Positions 1 to 8,834 of a stretch of DNA of 57,187 bases are shown one piece after another (position 1 is the stretch's first letter; the number at the start of each line of letters is the position of its first letter). The translations under genes were made by a program, and so were the position numbers. The stretch is taken from positions 1 to 57,187 of the forward strand of contig JAJPJB010000099.1 in the NCBI GenBank assembly GCA_021324465.1, written 5' to 3'. The DNA is from Hyphomicrobiaceae bacterium (GTDB lineage: Bacteria; Pseudomonadota; Alphaproteobacteria; Rhizobiales; Xanthobacteraceae). The notes beneath the pieces are model-generated. The model worked only from the letters and a program-made list of their open reading frames with translations, was not told the origin of the DNA and searched no databases.

Positions 1-86
1 CCTGGCTCGACGACAATCTGCCGGGCATGGTCGAGCGGCTGGTGCGTGCCGAGATCGAACGCGTCTCGCGCGGACGCATGGGTTAG
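1..86 (+). CDS. popZ: PopZ/DUF2497 family protein, C-terminal end (partial)
   Basis: The window opens inside this gene, and only the last 27 codons are visible (first full codon at base 3, stop TAG at 84-86). The translated tail ends in WLDDNLPGMVERLVRAEIER followed by a basic stretch. This is the conserved C-terminal helix pair of DUF2497/PopZ, the polar organising protein of alphaproteobacteria that forms a matrix at the cell pole and tethers the chromosome origin. The C-terminal helices are the oligomerisation part of the family. In related genomes popZ usually sits just before valS; here the next gene (HIT) converges on it, so that order is not kept. The family call rests on this short motif alone. 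Confidence 0.65.
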   Translation, partial: WLDDNLPGMVERLVRAEIERVSRGRMG

Positions 87-171
87 CGAGCCCTCATTCC
101 GGTGCCGCGCAAAGCGCGCTATTCCGCACCCTGCACGTGGACCGGGGCAGCTAACCGGGAAAGGCGGAATC

Positions 172-597
172 CTACCCCTTCAAAGCCGCCGCAAGCTTTG
201 CCGCCTGATCGGCCAGCACAGCCGGGTCTTCCTTAAAGCTCGCGGGCGGTCTTAGGGCTATGCCTTGCTTGCGCGGGATAACGTGAAAGTGCAGGTGAAA
301 GACCGACTGTCCGGCGGCCGGTTCGTTGAACTGAAAAACATTGAGCCCGTCGGCGGCGAAGACCGTCATTGCCGCTTTGGCGATTTTTTGCGTTACCTTG
401 ATCAAATAGGCGAGATCGTCCGGCTCGACATCGAGAACATTGCGGGCAGCGGTCTTCGGCACCACCAAAGTGTGTCCGGGCGCCTGCGGCATGATGTCGA
501 GAAAAGCCAGCGTCCTGTCGTCTTCGTAGACTTTGTAAGCCGGAAATTCGCCGCGCAGGATCTTGGCAAAGATATTATCCGGATCGTAGCTCGGCAT
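172..597 (-). CDS. HIT family nucleotide-binding hydrolase
   Basis: A 141-residue histidine-triad protein, close to the usual family size. The triad reads HLHFHVIPR (about residues 101-109), where the middle histidine is the nucleophile in this family; an upstream asparagine-rich segment and the IMPQAPGHTLVVPK strand are also typical. HIT proteins hydrolyse or transfer nucleotides from substrates such as AMP-lysine or dinucleoside polyphosphates, and the exact substrate here cannot be told. I chose the ATG at 597 because AGGAG lies about 9 bases upstream; an ATG six codons earlier lacks a comparable site. It is the last gene of a leftward run with RidA, the phosphodiesterase and the GNAT-like protein. 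Confidence 0.9.
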   Translation of the reverse strand: MPSYDPDNIFAKILRGEFPAYKVYEDDRTLAFLDIMPQAPGHTLVVPKTAARNVLDVEPDDLAYLIKVTQKIAKAAMTVFAADGLNVFQFNEPAAGQSVFHLHFHVIPRKQGIALRPPASFKEDPAVLADQAAKLAAALKG

Positions 598-722
598 CGT
601 GCTGTCTCCTGGCATTAATCCGCATCGGAATCATTTTAATAGAGGTCACATTCGTAGCGGGCACATCCGCATGGCGAGCAGCCAAAGGGTCCGCCCGCTC
701 ATATCGCCCGCGACGTTTTTCG

Positions 723-2042
723 TTATTCTGTCTCCGCTGCAAGATCCTTGCGGAATGGCGCGAGCGTTGCAAGCTCTTCGCCGGCGGCAGCGACATAGGC
801 GCGCTCACGCACCAGATAATCGGCGATGGCGCGGCGCAATCCGGGATCGGCGATGTAATGCGCCGAATAGGTCGTCCTCGGCATATAGCCGCGCAAGACT
901 TTGTGCTCGCCCTGGGCGCCGGCCTCGACCCGCGACAGTTTGTTGGCGATCGCATAATCGATGGCCTGATAGTAGCACAATTCGAAATGCAGAAACGGGT
1001 GATGCTCGATGGCACCCCAATGGCGGCCGAACAAAGTGTGCGAGCCGATGAAATTGATGGCGCCGGCGATCCAGCGCCCGGCGCGCTTGGCCATCACCAA
1101 AAGAATACGGTCACGCATCTTTTCGCCGACCAGCGAATAGAACTCGCGCGTCAAGTAGGGTCGGCCCCATTTGCGCGATCCGGTCTCCATGTAGAATGCG
1201 AAGAACGCATCCCAGACCTCTTCGGTCAGGTCGCTGCCGGTGAGCCAATGCACGTCGATGCCGTTTTTGAGCGCGTCGGCCCGCTCGCGGCGGATGGTCT
1301 TGCGTTTGCGCGACGCCAGCGCCGACAGAAAATCATGGAAGCTGGCAAAGCCGGCATTCTCCCAATGGAATTGCTGGTCGGTCCGCTGCAGATAGCCGAG
1401 CTCGCCAAGCAGGCGGTAGTCCGCTTCGGTGGCAAATGTCACATGCACGCCGGACGCGCCGCTCGCGTTGCAGAATTGCACGAGACCGCTTGCCAGCGCG
1501 CGCTTTGCGGCGGCCTGGTCCAAGCCGCCGCGCACCAACAGACGAGGGCCGGTCGCCGGCGTGAACGGGACCGCGATCTGAATTTTTGGATAATAGCTGC
1601 CGCCGGCGCGCGCATAGGCCTCGGCCCAGCCGGCATCGAAAACATATTCGCCGCGTGAGTGGCTTTTGAGATAACAGGGCGCCGCCGCGATCAATTGGCC
1701 GTCCGGCGTTTTCGCCAGGACATGTTGCACATGCCAGCCGCTGCGTCCGCCGACGGATCGGGACTCCTCGAGCGCCGACAGAAAAGCATACGAGACAAAA
1801 GGGTTGTAGCTCGGCTCGGCAATCGAAGCTTGCGCCGGCGCGTCGCCGGCCGCCTTGTGTGCGGTCCTGTCGGAGCCGCAGATCACATTGCGATCGCTGC
1901 CATATCCGGGATTGGCGCAGGCATCCCAGTCGGCGGCGCCGACCCGGCTGATGGCTTCGATCACGCTGATATGCAATTCGCGCGGCGTCTGCGGTTTATC
2001 ACCCAGGGACATTGCCGCGTGAGTCTGGTTCATGCGTTGCAT
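723..2042 (-). CDS. FemAB/GNAT-like acyltransferase (COG3146 'peptidogalycan biosynthesis' family)
   Basis: A 439-residue cytosolic protein of the GNAT-superfamily group formerly called DUF482/COG3146. Recognisable features are an N-terminal half with NPFVSYAFLSALEES, a central basic patch (SALASRKRKTIRRERADA) and a C-terminal segment ending in a motif like HFELCYYQAIDYAI. Related FemAB-type enzymes transfer aminoacyl groups to cell-wall precursors, but the substrate of this family is not established. Its start lies only 5 bases past the stop of the glycerophosphodiesterase gene, so the two are almost certainly co-transcribed. ATGs at 2042, 2033 and 2012 are all possible starts, and the first 25 residues are not conserved-looking, so the true start is uncertain. 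Confidence 0.8.
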   Translation of the reverse strand: MQRMNQTHAAMSLGDKPQTPRELHISVIEAISRVGAADWDACANPGYGSDRNVICGSDRTAHKAAGDAPAQASIAEPSYNPFVSYAFLSALEESRSVGGRSGWHVQHVLAKTPDGQLIAAAPCYLKSHSRGEYVFDAGWAEAYARAGGSYYPKIQIAVPFTPATGPRLLVRGGLDQAAAKRALASGLVQFCNASGASGVHVTFATEADYRLLGELGYLQRTDQQFHWENAGFASFHDFLSALASRKRKTIRRERADALKNGIDVHWLTGSDLTEEVWDAFFAFYMETGSRKWGRPYLTREFYSLVGEKMRDRILLVMAKRAGRWIAGAINFIGSHTLFGRHWGAIEHHPFLHFELCYYQAIDYAIANKLSRVEAGAQGEHKVLRGYMPRTTYSAHYIADPGLRRAIADYLVRERAYVAAAGEELATLAPFRKDLAAETE

Positions 2043-2047
2043 TGCCG

Positions 2048-2797
2048 TTATGGCCGAAAGCCTTCAAAGATCATCTGGTCCGCAAACTGCGCCGCCGTCC
2101 GGCGGTCAGCCTCGCTCCGCACGGTCCAGGTCAGGACCGGCATGCATAGGACGCGCCGCGCCAGCGATGGTCCCCAGCCCGGCAGATCGGCCACAGAATA
2201 GGCCAGAAACTGCGGCCGCGCTGCCGCAACCATCGCGAAATATCCCAATCCGCGCCGCGCCCAGAGCGGCAACGAAGCGCGATAAGACCTCGGCCGGTAT
2301 TTGGCCGCGACCACGCCGCGCACAAGGCGTGGCGCTTTTTGCCGCAACTGACCGATTTGGCGCGGATCGAACGACATGGCCGCCACCGGTCCGCAATAGC
2401 CGCACAACACTGCCGCCACCCGGGTTGCAAGTCGATCATCGCCGTCAAAGCGCCCCTTGAGTTCGAGCAGAAGCGTAGCGCGCCCGGCGACGAGATCGCA
2501 GAGTTCAGACAAGGTCATCATCCGCTCGCCGCTGTCGCGGAAAGGTACGCGCTTGAGCTCCGCGGCGCTCATGCCGTCGAGCCGGCCTTCGCCCAGGGTC
2601 AAACGGCCGAGTGTTTCGTCGTGATGCACCATGGCCTCGCCGTCGGCGCTGATCTGGAGATCAGTCTCGATGGCATAGCCGGCTTCGATCGCCGCGCGGA
2701 AGGCACCGGCAGTATTCTCAATCATGCCGTGCGCCGCGTCATGGAGCCCGCGATGGGCCACGGGCCGGGCAGCGAGCCAATCGAGCGGAGCGACCAT
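2048..2797 (-). CDS. Glycerophosphodiester phosphodiesterase
   Basis: A 249-residue GDPD-family enzyme that hydrolyses glycerophosphodiesters to glycerol-3-phosphate and an alcohol. The N-terminus has the diagnostic HRG (in PVAHRGLHD), the ENT triplet, and the metal-binding ETDLQ segment, followed by HHDETLGRLT and a late LELKG strand, as in UgpQ-type proteins. There is no signal peptide, so it should act in the cytoplasm. The ATG at 2797 puts the conserved domain at the usual distance from the N-terminus; the frame stays open further upstream but that part overlaps RidA in another frame and does not look like protein. It sits between ridA and the GNAT-like gene in one leftward operon. Confidence 0.87.
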   Translation of the reverse strand: MVAPLDWLAARPVAHRGLHDAAHGMIENTAGAFRAAIEAGYAIETDLQISADGEAMVHHDETLGRLTLGEGRLDGMSAAELKRVPFRDSGERMMTLSELCDLVAGRATLLLELKGRFDGDDRLATRVAAVLCGYCGPVAAMSFDPRQIGQLRQKAPRLVRGVVAAKYRPRSYRASLPLWARRGLGYFAMVAAARPQFLAYSVADLPGWGPSLARRVLCMPVLTWTVRSEADRRTAAQFADQMIFEGFRP

Positions 2798-2847
2798 TTC
2801 GAGTATGTCCCGCGCATGCCGGCGACGATCAGCGCAATCCCAGAACA

Positions 2848-3315
2848 CTACGATACTTCGAATAGACCCTCGACTTCGACCGCGGCATCGGCGGGGAGCG
2901 CCGCGACCCCGACCGTCGAACGTGCATGCCGCCCCCTGTCGCCGAATACCGCGACCATCAGATCGGAGGCGCCGTTCATCACCTTCGGCCCCTCGCTGAA
3001 GCCCGGGGCGGAATTGATGAAGCCGCCGAGGCGGACGACGCGCACAACTTTGTCGAGATCGCCCAGTGCGGCTTTGACTTGCGCCAGCAGATTGATGGCG
3101 CAAGCGCGCGCCGCCTTCTGCCCGTCTTCAAGCGAGACCGCGCCGCCAAGCTGGCCTTTGGCCACGAGCTTGCCGTCGCCGTCGATGCAGACCTGGCCGG
3201 ATACCGTCAACATGCCACCGGTGCGCACGAAGGGCACATAATTGGCCATCGGCGCCCGCGGCGCGCTGAGCACAATGCCAAGCTCATTCAGCCTTGTCTC
3301 CACTATCCCGGCCAT
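2848..3315 (-). CDS. RidA family protein (reactive enamine/imine deaminase)
   Basis: A 155-residue YjgF/YER057c/UK114-type protein. The segments VPFVRTGGMLTVSGQVC, the NLLAQVKAALGDLDKVVRV helix and the late FGDRGRHARSTVGVAALP motif match the family; the arginine in GDRGRHARS corresponds to the RidA active-site region. Such proteins speed hydrolysis of 2-aminoacrylate-type intermediates or act on related imines. The length of about 155 residues fits the longer subfamily that often accompanies other enzymes. The ATG at 3315 follows a GGAG site. It is the first gene of the leftward ridA-GDPD-GNAT-HIT run and diverges from eipB. Confidence 0.88.
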   Translation of the reverse strand: MAGIVETRLNELGIVLSAPRAPMANYVPFVRTGGMLTVSGQVCIDGDGKLVAKGQLGGAVSLEDGQKAARACAINLLAQVKAALGDLDKVVRVVRLGGFINSAPGFSEGPKVMNGASDLMVAVFGDRGRHARSTVGVAALPADAAVEVEGLFEVS

Positions 3316-3557
3316 AAGACTGCTCCATATGCTGTTGCACGTAACTTTCTGGCCGATGGCAGCACACGGCGCAAGCGGGCTTCCCGTGCTCGCCGCCGCA
3401 GCGGGGCAGAAGAAAAGGCCCCCGTTGGCGGTTTGAAGGAGCCTGCCTATCTTCGCCGCAATTTTCGGATCATGCTCGAAAACAGCCACAACATGTACCG
3501 GACGGGAGGAACCGGCAGGCGGGCGGCCGTCGCAAGCGCATGGAGCAAGAGAGATTT

Positions 3558-4451
3558 ATGATCGACCTCAGCGGATCGCGTGCTGCAATCATTTTCAGTT
3601 TGGTCTGCCTCGCTCCGGCGCTGCCGGTATGGGCCGAGGACGCCGCGCCAGGTGCTTCGCCGAATGCGGCTGCGGCGCGGCCCGCCCCGATCGTGCTCGT
3701 GCCGCATCGGGCGATCTATGATTTGTCGCTTGCTCAGACGCGCGGCAATTCGCAGATCGCGGCCGTGCGCGGCCGCATTCTCTACGATTTTGACGGCAAT
3801 GCCTGCGACGGCTATTCGCTCGAATTCCGTCAGGTCTCCGAACTCGACACCGGCGAAGGCAAGATTTCGACTTCTGATCTGCGCTCGACCACCTGGGAAG
3901 GCGCCGACGCCAAGACCTTCAAATTCACCTCCGACAATTACGTCGATGAAAATCTGGTCGGTTCGGTGGACGGCCATGCCGAACATGATGCGACCAAGAC
4001 CGCGGTTGATCTCGACAAGCCGGTGCAGAAGAACCTCGATCTCGCGGCCGGTGTCGTGTTTCCGACCGAGCACATGGTGCGGGTCATCAATGCCGCGCAT
4101 GCCGGTGAGCACATTCTCGATTTTCCGGTTTATGACGGCTCCGAAACCGGCGAGAAGGTTTTTGACACCCTGACGGTGATTGGTAACAAAATCGCGCCGA
4201 ACGAGCGCCAGCATGACGATGCCGCCGCCAATGAGCCTGAACTTGCCAATGTGCTGCGCTGGCCGGTGACCATCAGCTATTTCGAGCGTGGCAAAGCAGA
4301 CAATGGCGGCGAGCAAACGCCCGCTTATTCGATCGGCTTCGAGCTCTACGAGAACGGCATCTCGCGGGCGCTCAGCCTCGATTACAATGATTTCGTGGTG
4401 AAGGGTAGGCTTACTTCGCTCGAAATCAAAACCGTCAAGCCGTGCCGATGA
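3558..4451 (+). CDS. eipB: EipB-like periplasmic protein (DUF1849)
   Basis: A 297-residue secreted protein with an N-terminal signal peptide (hydrophobic stretch about residues 8-22, cleavage after a VWA motif). The conserved block GYSLEFRQVSELDTGEGK and the pair of cysteines near residue 83 (GNACDGY) and residue 296 (KPCR) match DUF1849; in Brucella EipB a disulfide joins two such cysteines and the protein supports envelope integrity. I therefore infer a periplasmic beta-spiral protein that helps keep the cell envelope intact. The ATG at 3558 has a purine-rich AAGAGAG just upstream and gives a clean signal peptide; an ATG 18 bases earlier is less likely. It is transcribed alone and divergent from ridA. 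Confidence 0.82.
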   Translation: MIDLSGSRAAIIFSLVCLAPALPVWAEDAAPGASPNAAAARPAPIVLVPHRAIYDLSLAQTRGNSQIAAVRGRILYDFDGNACDGYSLEFRQVSELDTGEGKISTSDLRSTTWEGADAKTFKFTSDNYVDENLVGSVDGHAEHDATKTAVDLDKPVQKNLDLAAGVVFPTEHMVRVINAAHAGEHILDFPVYDGSETGEKVFDTLTVIGNKIAPNERQHDDAAANEPELANVLRWPVTISYFERGKADNGGEQTPAYSIGFELYENGISRALSLDYNDFVVKGRLTSLEIKTVKPCR

Positions 4452-4507
4452 TCGCTATCCGCGAGAGCGGCTGATCGGCATTCATTTAATCGCCGTCTCG
4501 CAAAGCC

Positions 4508-4605
4508 AGAGCATTTTCCGGAAAAGTGAGCACCGGCTTTCCGTAAGAAGACGCGACAAAACAAAGACCTGGAGCGTTTTCCGATTCCATCGAATCGTAA
4601 CGCTT
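4508..4605. repeat. Dispersed Rhizobiales-type intergenic repeat, copy 1
   Basis: The short gap after eipB is almost filled by an element beginning AGAGCATTTTCCGG and ending in a hairpin: AGCGTT at 4573-4578 pairs with AACGCT at 4599-4604, enclosing CGATTC / GAATCG. Elements with this look (GCAT...CCGGAAAA...ACCGG...TTCCG...CAAAAC) are scattered in Bradyrhizobium-like genomes. A second, diverged copy occurs near 32920. Its end touches the stop codon of the DUF2865 gene. The hairpin may also act as a convergent terminator. Confidence 0.6.
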
Positions 4606-5429
4606 CATTGTGCCTGACGCGCCTGGGGATTGGTCGGTGCGCTGGGGGTCTGTCGCTTGGCTTGCGGCACATTGGTCTGCGGTACATTTGCCTGCGGCGC
4701 GATTGTGCCGGACTGCTCCTGGGCGAGCGGCGCGGTGCTCGGCGGTTGTGACTGTGCACCGCCGATGTCGACGGGAAGCGTTGCCGGATTGACTGGCGTG
4801 AAGGCCGCGGTCTGGCCGGATCTTCCGGTATAAGACAGCAGCCCGTCCCTGGTCGAAACGATGTCACCCGGCCGCAAGGTGGGATCGGTCTTCACGTCAA
4901 ACGAAACGAGCCCGAAAGCGTCCCTGCCGTTGCAGGTGCAGTTGGCGACCAGCTGCTTACGATACAGGAATGCCGTTTGCAGACTGGTATAGGCTTGACC
5001 GTCTTGAGCGACCGCGCCGTTGATCTCGCTGCCGAAAAAGACCTTGGTGCTCGAGTGCGGGCAGATCGCGCGGCACGTCTCTGCCGGGGTGCCATTGGTG
5101 ATCTTCTCCATCGGAAAATGCTGGCCGTCGCACAGGCGGACGCAGAACGCGACGCCATGGCCGGTGCTGGCCTCGCCGCCGTTGACCCGCTCTTGGCCCA
5201 AGGGAGCGGGTGCCACCCGCCCCACGCCTGGCGGCGGTGGCGGCGGATAGTTATAGGTGGGTGGCGGCGGCGGACGCTGCGGGCCACCAAACAGAAAATC
5301 AAAAAAGCCTTGGGCGCGCGCCGATCCACCCGCTGTCACGCTCGCGGCGGCGGCAAGCCAGCCGATAAGCAAGGCCGCTCTGAAGTGCTTGCGGTGGCGC
5401 CTACAGCGCAAGGCAACACCTCCCGACAA
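4605..5429 (-). CDS. DUF2865 domain-containing secreted protein
   Basis: A 274-residue exported protein of unknown function. It starts with a basic region and a hydrophobic signal (about residues 17-35, AAAASVTAGGSARAQG). A proline-rich linker with runs of prolines, tyrosine and glycine follows (about residues 50-72), then a cysteine-rich core containing FCVRLCDGQHFPM, ETCRAICP and NCTCNG, which is the DUF2865 signature. The tail is a low-complexity Pro/Gln/Thr region with short repeats of the type PQ-x-NV. The family is found in rhizobial-type alphaproteobacteria and is presumed to be a cell-envelope protein with disulfides. The gene stands alone, convergent with eipB across the repeat at 4508-4605. 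Confidence 0.85.
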   Translation of the reverse strand: MSGGVALRCRRHRKHFRAALLIGWLAAAASVTAGGSARAQGFFDFLFGGPQRPPPPPTYNYPPPPPPGVGRVAPAPLGQERVNGGEASTGHGVAFCVRLCDGQHFPMEKITNGTPAETCRAICPHSSTKVFFGSEINGAVAQDGQAYTSLQTAFLYRKQLVANCTCNGRDAFGLVSFDVKTDPTLRPGDIVSTRDGLLSYTGRSGQTAAFTPVNPATLPVDIGGAQSQPPSTAPLAQEQSGTIAPQANVPQTNVPQAKRQTPSAPTNPQARQAQ

Positions 5430-5650
5430 AGTCGTAAGCGCGCTAATCCGATCGGCTTGATCGATCTTTCGCGGGTATCAATTTACTCTCCGCCCGAGGC
5501 GAACAGCCTAGCACATGCGACCGGCAAAGGCTCAACTCCGTATCGGATCATGCCGCGCAACCGCCTGGGCTCAAGATCACAGGCTACGGCGGCAGCTGAG
5601 GCGTCGATGCGCAATCAGCAGGACGACGCTCGCCCGGGCGATCGAACGCG

Positions 5651-6424
5651 TCACGGTTTGCTCGCTGCGGCCGCCAGAGCCTTCTGGTAGTCACCAGCGT
5701 CCAGCTTTTTCTTGAGCGCTGCGTTGACCGCGGCCTGCAGAGCGTCGTCGCGTGTCATCCAATACGCCTTGTCGAAATGGTCGAAGGCATCCGGTACCGC
5801 GGCCGCGCAGAGCACGCCCGGATGACGACGCGCCTGATAGTCGACTTCGGCGCCATCGGTGACCATGACATCGGCATGGGCCGCGGCAATCTCATCGAAG
5901 ATTGTGCGATTGTCGGGATATTCTGCAAGCTTGGCGTCCGGGAAATGGTCTTTGGCAAAGGCTTCATTGGTGCCGCCCGGATTGAACACGACGCGCACGT
6001 TGGGTTGGTCGATTGCCGCGATCGATATGTAGCGATCCTTATCGGCACAGCGCACGATCGGCCGTTTGCCGTCGCGAAGAACAGTAATCGAAAAATCGCC
6101 GAGCGCCGCGCGCGCCGGCGTGACGCTCACGCCACCCATGGCGATATCGAAGCGGTCGGCCGCAAAATCCTCGCTCATCGACTTCCAGGTCGTCGGCACG
6201 ATTTCGAGGGCGACGCCAAGCTCGCTCGCCAGTGCCTGCGCCATGACCACATCGGCGCCGGTGACTTGCCCGTCCGCGCCGCGCAGCGAGTAGGGCGCGT
6301 AGTCGCCGGTCAGTCCGACCCGCAGCGTGCCCGACGCCTTGATCGCCGCGAGCGGCCGTGCCGCAGCCGGCGCGATCGAGAGCACAAGGATGAGCGCCCA
6401 ATTCACATAGATCCTGCGCCGCAA
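5651..6424 (-). CDS. PheC-like periplasmic cyclohexadienyl (prephenate/arogenate) dehydratase
   Basis: A 257-residue periplasmic protein with a solute-binding-protein (SBP_bac_3) fold and an N-terminal signal peptide (about residues 7-23). It resembles Pseudomonas PheC over its length: GTLRVGLTGDYAPYSLRG, then FDIAMGGVSVTPAR, FNPGGTNEAFA, YPDNRTIFDEI and TDGAEVDYQARRHPGVLC. Glu193 (in TDGAEVD) aligns with the glutamate described as the general acid in the P. aeruginosa enzyme, so I favour an enzyme converting prephenate or arogenate to phenylpyruvate or phenylalanine rather than a transport protein. No ABC permease is nearby. It follows the NHL-repeat gene by 29 bases, so the two probably share a transcript. 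An amino-acid-binding role cannot be excluded. Confidence 0.68.
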   Translation of the reverse strand: MRRRIYVNWALILVLSIAPAAARPLAAIKASGTLRVGLTGDYAPYSLRGADGQVTGADVVMAQALASELGVALEIVPTTWKSMSEDFAADRFDIAMGGVSVTPARAALGDFSITVLRDGKRPIVRCADKDRYISIAAIDQPNVRVVFNPGGTNEAFAKDHFPDAKLAEYPDNRTIFDEIAAAHADVMVTDGAEVDYQARRHPGVLCAAAVPDAFDHFDKAYWMTRDDALQAAVNAALKKKLDAGDYQKALAAAASKP

Positions 6425-6453
6425 GATCGTCTTCTCCCTGCCACTCCACGACC

Positions 6454-7491
6454 TCAGTTCTTTACAAATTTTCTCACCGCGATTTTACCGGCGGCGGTGA
6501 ACCCGGCATAGATATTGCCGTGCTCGTCGGCGGCGAGCTCTTCCGACGATCCGACAGCGGGATCGGTGAGCGGAATGAAGGAAACGACCTTGCCGTCTTT
6601 CGCGCTTCCGATCCGAATTCCCTGTTTGAAGCCTGGATTGGATTTGTCGTCCGACTGCGAGTCCGCGACATAGATCGTATCGCTCTTGTCTATATACACG
6701 CTACTCGGACGGCCGAACTGTCGCCACTCGGCGATGAACTTGCCGTCTTGGTCGAAGATTTGAAGCCGGCTGTTGGAACGATCAGCCACGAAAAGGCGCC
6801 CTTGCGAGTCCAGTGCAAGGCTGTGTGGCACGTCGAATTCGCCGGGCGCGGAGCCGTGCTTGCCCCAGGTTGTCAAGAATGTGCCGTCCTTTGCGAATTT
6901 GACGATGCGGTCATTGGTCTGGTGGCCGGCCATGACACCATGGCCGTCCGCGACGAAAATGTCGCCGTTCGGCGCGGTGATCACATCTGACGGGGTATCG
7001 AACAGCCCCGGCGCATCGCCGGCCTGACCCGGCTTGCCGAGCGCCATCAACACCTCGCCGTCGGGCGAAAATTTCGTGACGGTGTGGCCCTTGCCGTTTT
7101 CGCCGCGCCCGTCGGTGATCCACACATCGCCGCTTTGATCGACATAGAAGCCGTGCGGCCAGTTCGTCAGCCCGCCGCCAAATTTGGCAAGAATTTTTCC
7201 ATTGGCATCGAGCTTCATCACCGGATCGAGCGCCGAGCCGGCGCAGCTGTCGCCGCCGCAACGCTCGAAAATCCACAATGTCTTGCCGTCACTGTGATCG
7301 ATCTCGACGCCGATCGGCGCGCCGAGCTTGCGGCCGTTCGGCAGCTCGATCCGGAATTGCTCCATGCGATACCGATTTGGCGCGCCGTTCGGATCGTTTT
7401 TGTCCTGCGCATGGAGCAGGCGTCCCGCATTGCCGATAACAAAGAGCGCCGACAATGCGAGCACGCTCAGAGATCGAGCGGCATCTCCCAT
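6454..7491 (-). CDS. NHL-repeat six-bladed beta-propeller protein, secreted
   Basis: A 345-residue protein with a signal peptide (about residues 8-29) followed by NHL-type propeller repeats. Recurring blade motifs are visible: GDVWITDGRGENGKGHTVTKF, GDIFVADGHG...DRIVKF, GRLFVADRSNSRLQIFDQDG and DTIYVADSQ. Such propellers occur in peptidylglycine alpha-amidating lyase relatives and in many binding proteins; no catalytic assignment is justified here. I chose the ATG at 7491 because GGGGGAGG lies 6-7 bases upstream and the resulting N-terminus is a proper signal. It is the first gene of a two-gene unit with the PheC-like protein. Confidence 0.82.
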   Translation of the reverse strand: MGDAARSLSVLALSALFVIGNAGRLLHAQDKNDPNGAPNRYRMEQFRIELPNGRKLGAPIGVEIDHSDGKTLWIFERCGGDSCAGSALDPVMKLDANGKILAKFGGGLTNWPHGFYVDQSGDVWITDGRGENGKGHTVTKFSPDGEVLMALGKPGQAGDAPGLFDTPSDVITAPNGDIFVADGHGVMAGHQTNDRIVKFAKDGTFLTTWGKHGSAPGEFDVPHSLALDSQGRLFVADRSNSRLQIFDQDGKFIAEWRQFGRPSSVYIDKSDTIYVADSQSDDKSNPGFKQGIRIGSAKDGKVVSFIPLTDPAVGSSEELAADEHGNIYAGFTAAGKIAVRKFVKN

Positions 7492-7568
7492 AACAATCCT
7501 CCCCCGCATTTTTTGCGATTGTACCCTGCGGGACCTGGAGCGAGAAGCAGGGTGGCCGTCGGCCGGTG

Positions 7569-8834
7569 CTACGACTTATCGCGTCGCTCGAACGCCAAGC
7601 CGCGCACCACGGCATCATCACCAAATCGCGCTCGCACATCGTCGATGGCCTGCTCGGCCTGGGCCGCGCGGCGGCCGTCGACCAGATCGGCGGGATCGGC
7701 TTGTGCGGCGCTTGCAAGCGAACTCAGACCGACGCCGAGCAGGCGGTATTTGGTGCCGTCGGCCGCATGTTCAAGGAGCCCGCGAGCGGCGGTGAAGATG
7801 CGGTGCGCCAATTGCGTCGGCGCATCCAGCGACCGAGCCCTGCTACGGATCTTGAAATCGGCGGTCTTGAGTTTCAGCGTCACCGTCAAGCCAGAAAGCT
7901 CTTTCGCCTTGAGCCGCGCCGCAACGTCCTCCGACAGACTCCAGAGGATGCGCTCCAGCACGCGAAAGTCGGCGATATCACGCTCGAATGTGGTCTCCGA
8001 CGATACGCTCTTGGGCGCACGATCGGCGTCCACGCAACGCGTGTCGATACCGCGGGCGAGCCGGGCCAGCCGGCGGCCTTCCTCGCCGTAGCGGCGCATC
8101 AATTCGACCTCGCTCGCGTTTTGCAGATCGGCGATACGATGAAATCCGTCCCGCGCATAGCGCGCGGCGCTCACTTTGCCGACGCCGAAGATGAAGCTTA
8201 CCGGCTTTGGCGCCAGAAATGCCGGTGCTTCGCTTGCGCCCAGCACGGCAAAGCCGCGCGGCTTATCGAGATCGGAGGCGATCTTGGCCAGAAACTTGTT
8301 GCAAGACAGGCCGATCGAGACTGTGATCTTCAGTTTCTGTTCTACGTCGGCCGCAAAGCGCGCCAGCGCCTTCGCCGGCGCCATGCCGTGCAGTCGAGCG
8401 GTGCCGGAGAGATCCAAGAAGGCCTCATCGATGGACAGCGGCTCCACCAGCGGCGTGAGCGCAAACATCATCTGGCGGACTTCGCGCCCGACGGCGGCGT
8501 ATTTCTCCATATTGGGCCGGATGACTTTGGCGTTTGGGCAGAGCCGCAGCGCTTCGAACATCGGCATGGCCGAGCGCACGCCATAAGTGCGGGCGATATA
8601 ACAGGCCGCCGCGACCACGCCGCGTTTGCCGCCGCCGACAATCACAGGCTCTGCGGCCAAAGATGGGTCGTCGCGTTTTTCGATCGTGGCATAGAAAGCG
8701 TCGCAATCGACGTGGGCGATGGCGAGCGACGCCAGCTCGTCATGGCGCAGAAGCCGCGGCGAGCGGCAACTCGCGCAGCGAGTCGCCTGTGGCGAGGCAT
8801 CGACAAGACAGTCGCGACAAAAGCTCGGCACGGC
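7569..8834 (-). CDS. dinB: Y-family DNA polymerase IV with N-terminal zinc-ribbon-like segment
   Basis: A 421-residue translesion polymerase. The catalytic palm motifs are present: HVDCDAFYATIEKRDDP (metal-binding aspartates) and LSIDEAFLDLSG, plus the helix-hairpin-helix KPVSFIFGVGKVSAARY and a little-finger domain with the conserved SSETTFERDI. Before the polymerase domain lies CRDC...CASC, a pair of CxxC motifs typical of rhizobial DinB proteins that may bind zinc. I prefer the GTG start at 8834 because GAGG lies about 6 bases before it; an upstream TTG at 8873 would extend the protein by 13 residues. The dinB-DUF3572-divK-pleD neighbourhood is conserved in rhizobia. Confidence 0.9.
   Translation of the reverse strand, partial: AVPSFCRDCLVDASPQATRCASCRSPRLLRHDELASLAIAHVDCDAFYATIEKRDDPSLAAEPVIVGGGKRGVVAAACYIARTYGVRSAMPMFEALRLCPNAKVIRPNMEKYAAVGREVRQMMFALTPLVEPLSIDEAFLDLSGTARLHGMAPAKALARFAADVEQKLKITVSIGLSCNKFLAKIASDLDKPRGFAVLGASEAPAFLAPKPVSFIFGVGKVSAARYARDGFHRIADLQNASEVELMRRYGEEGRRLARLARGIDTRCVDADRAPKSVSSETTFERDIADFRVLERILWSLSEDVAARLKAKELSGLTVTLKLKTADFKIRSRARSLDAPTQLAHRIFTAARGLLEHAADGTKYRLLGVGLSSLASAAQADPADLVDGRRAAQAEQAIDDVRARFGDDAVVRGLAFERRDKS

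Noticed and set aside
3447-4316. A 289-codon leftward frame opposite eipB
   Set aside because: The forward frame has a signal peptide, conserved DUF1849 motifs and a ribosome site; the antisense frame has none of these.
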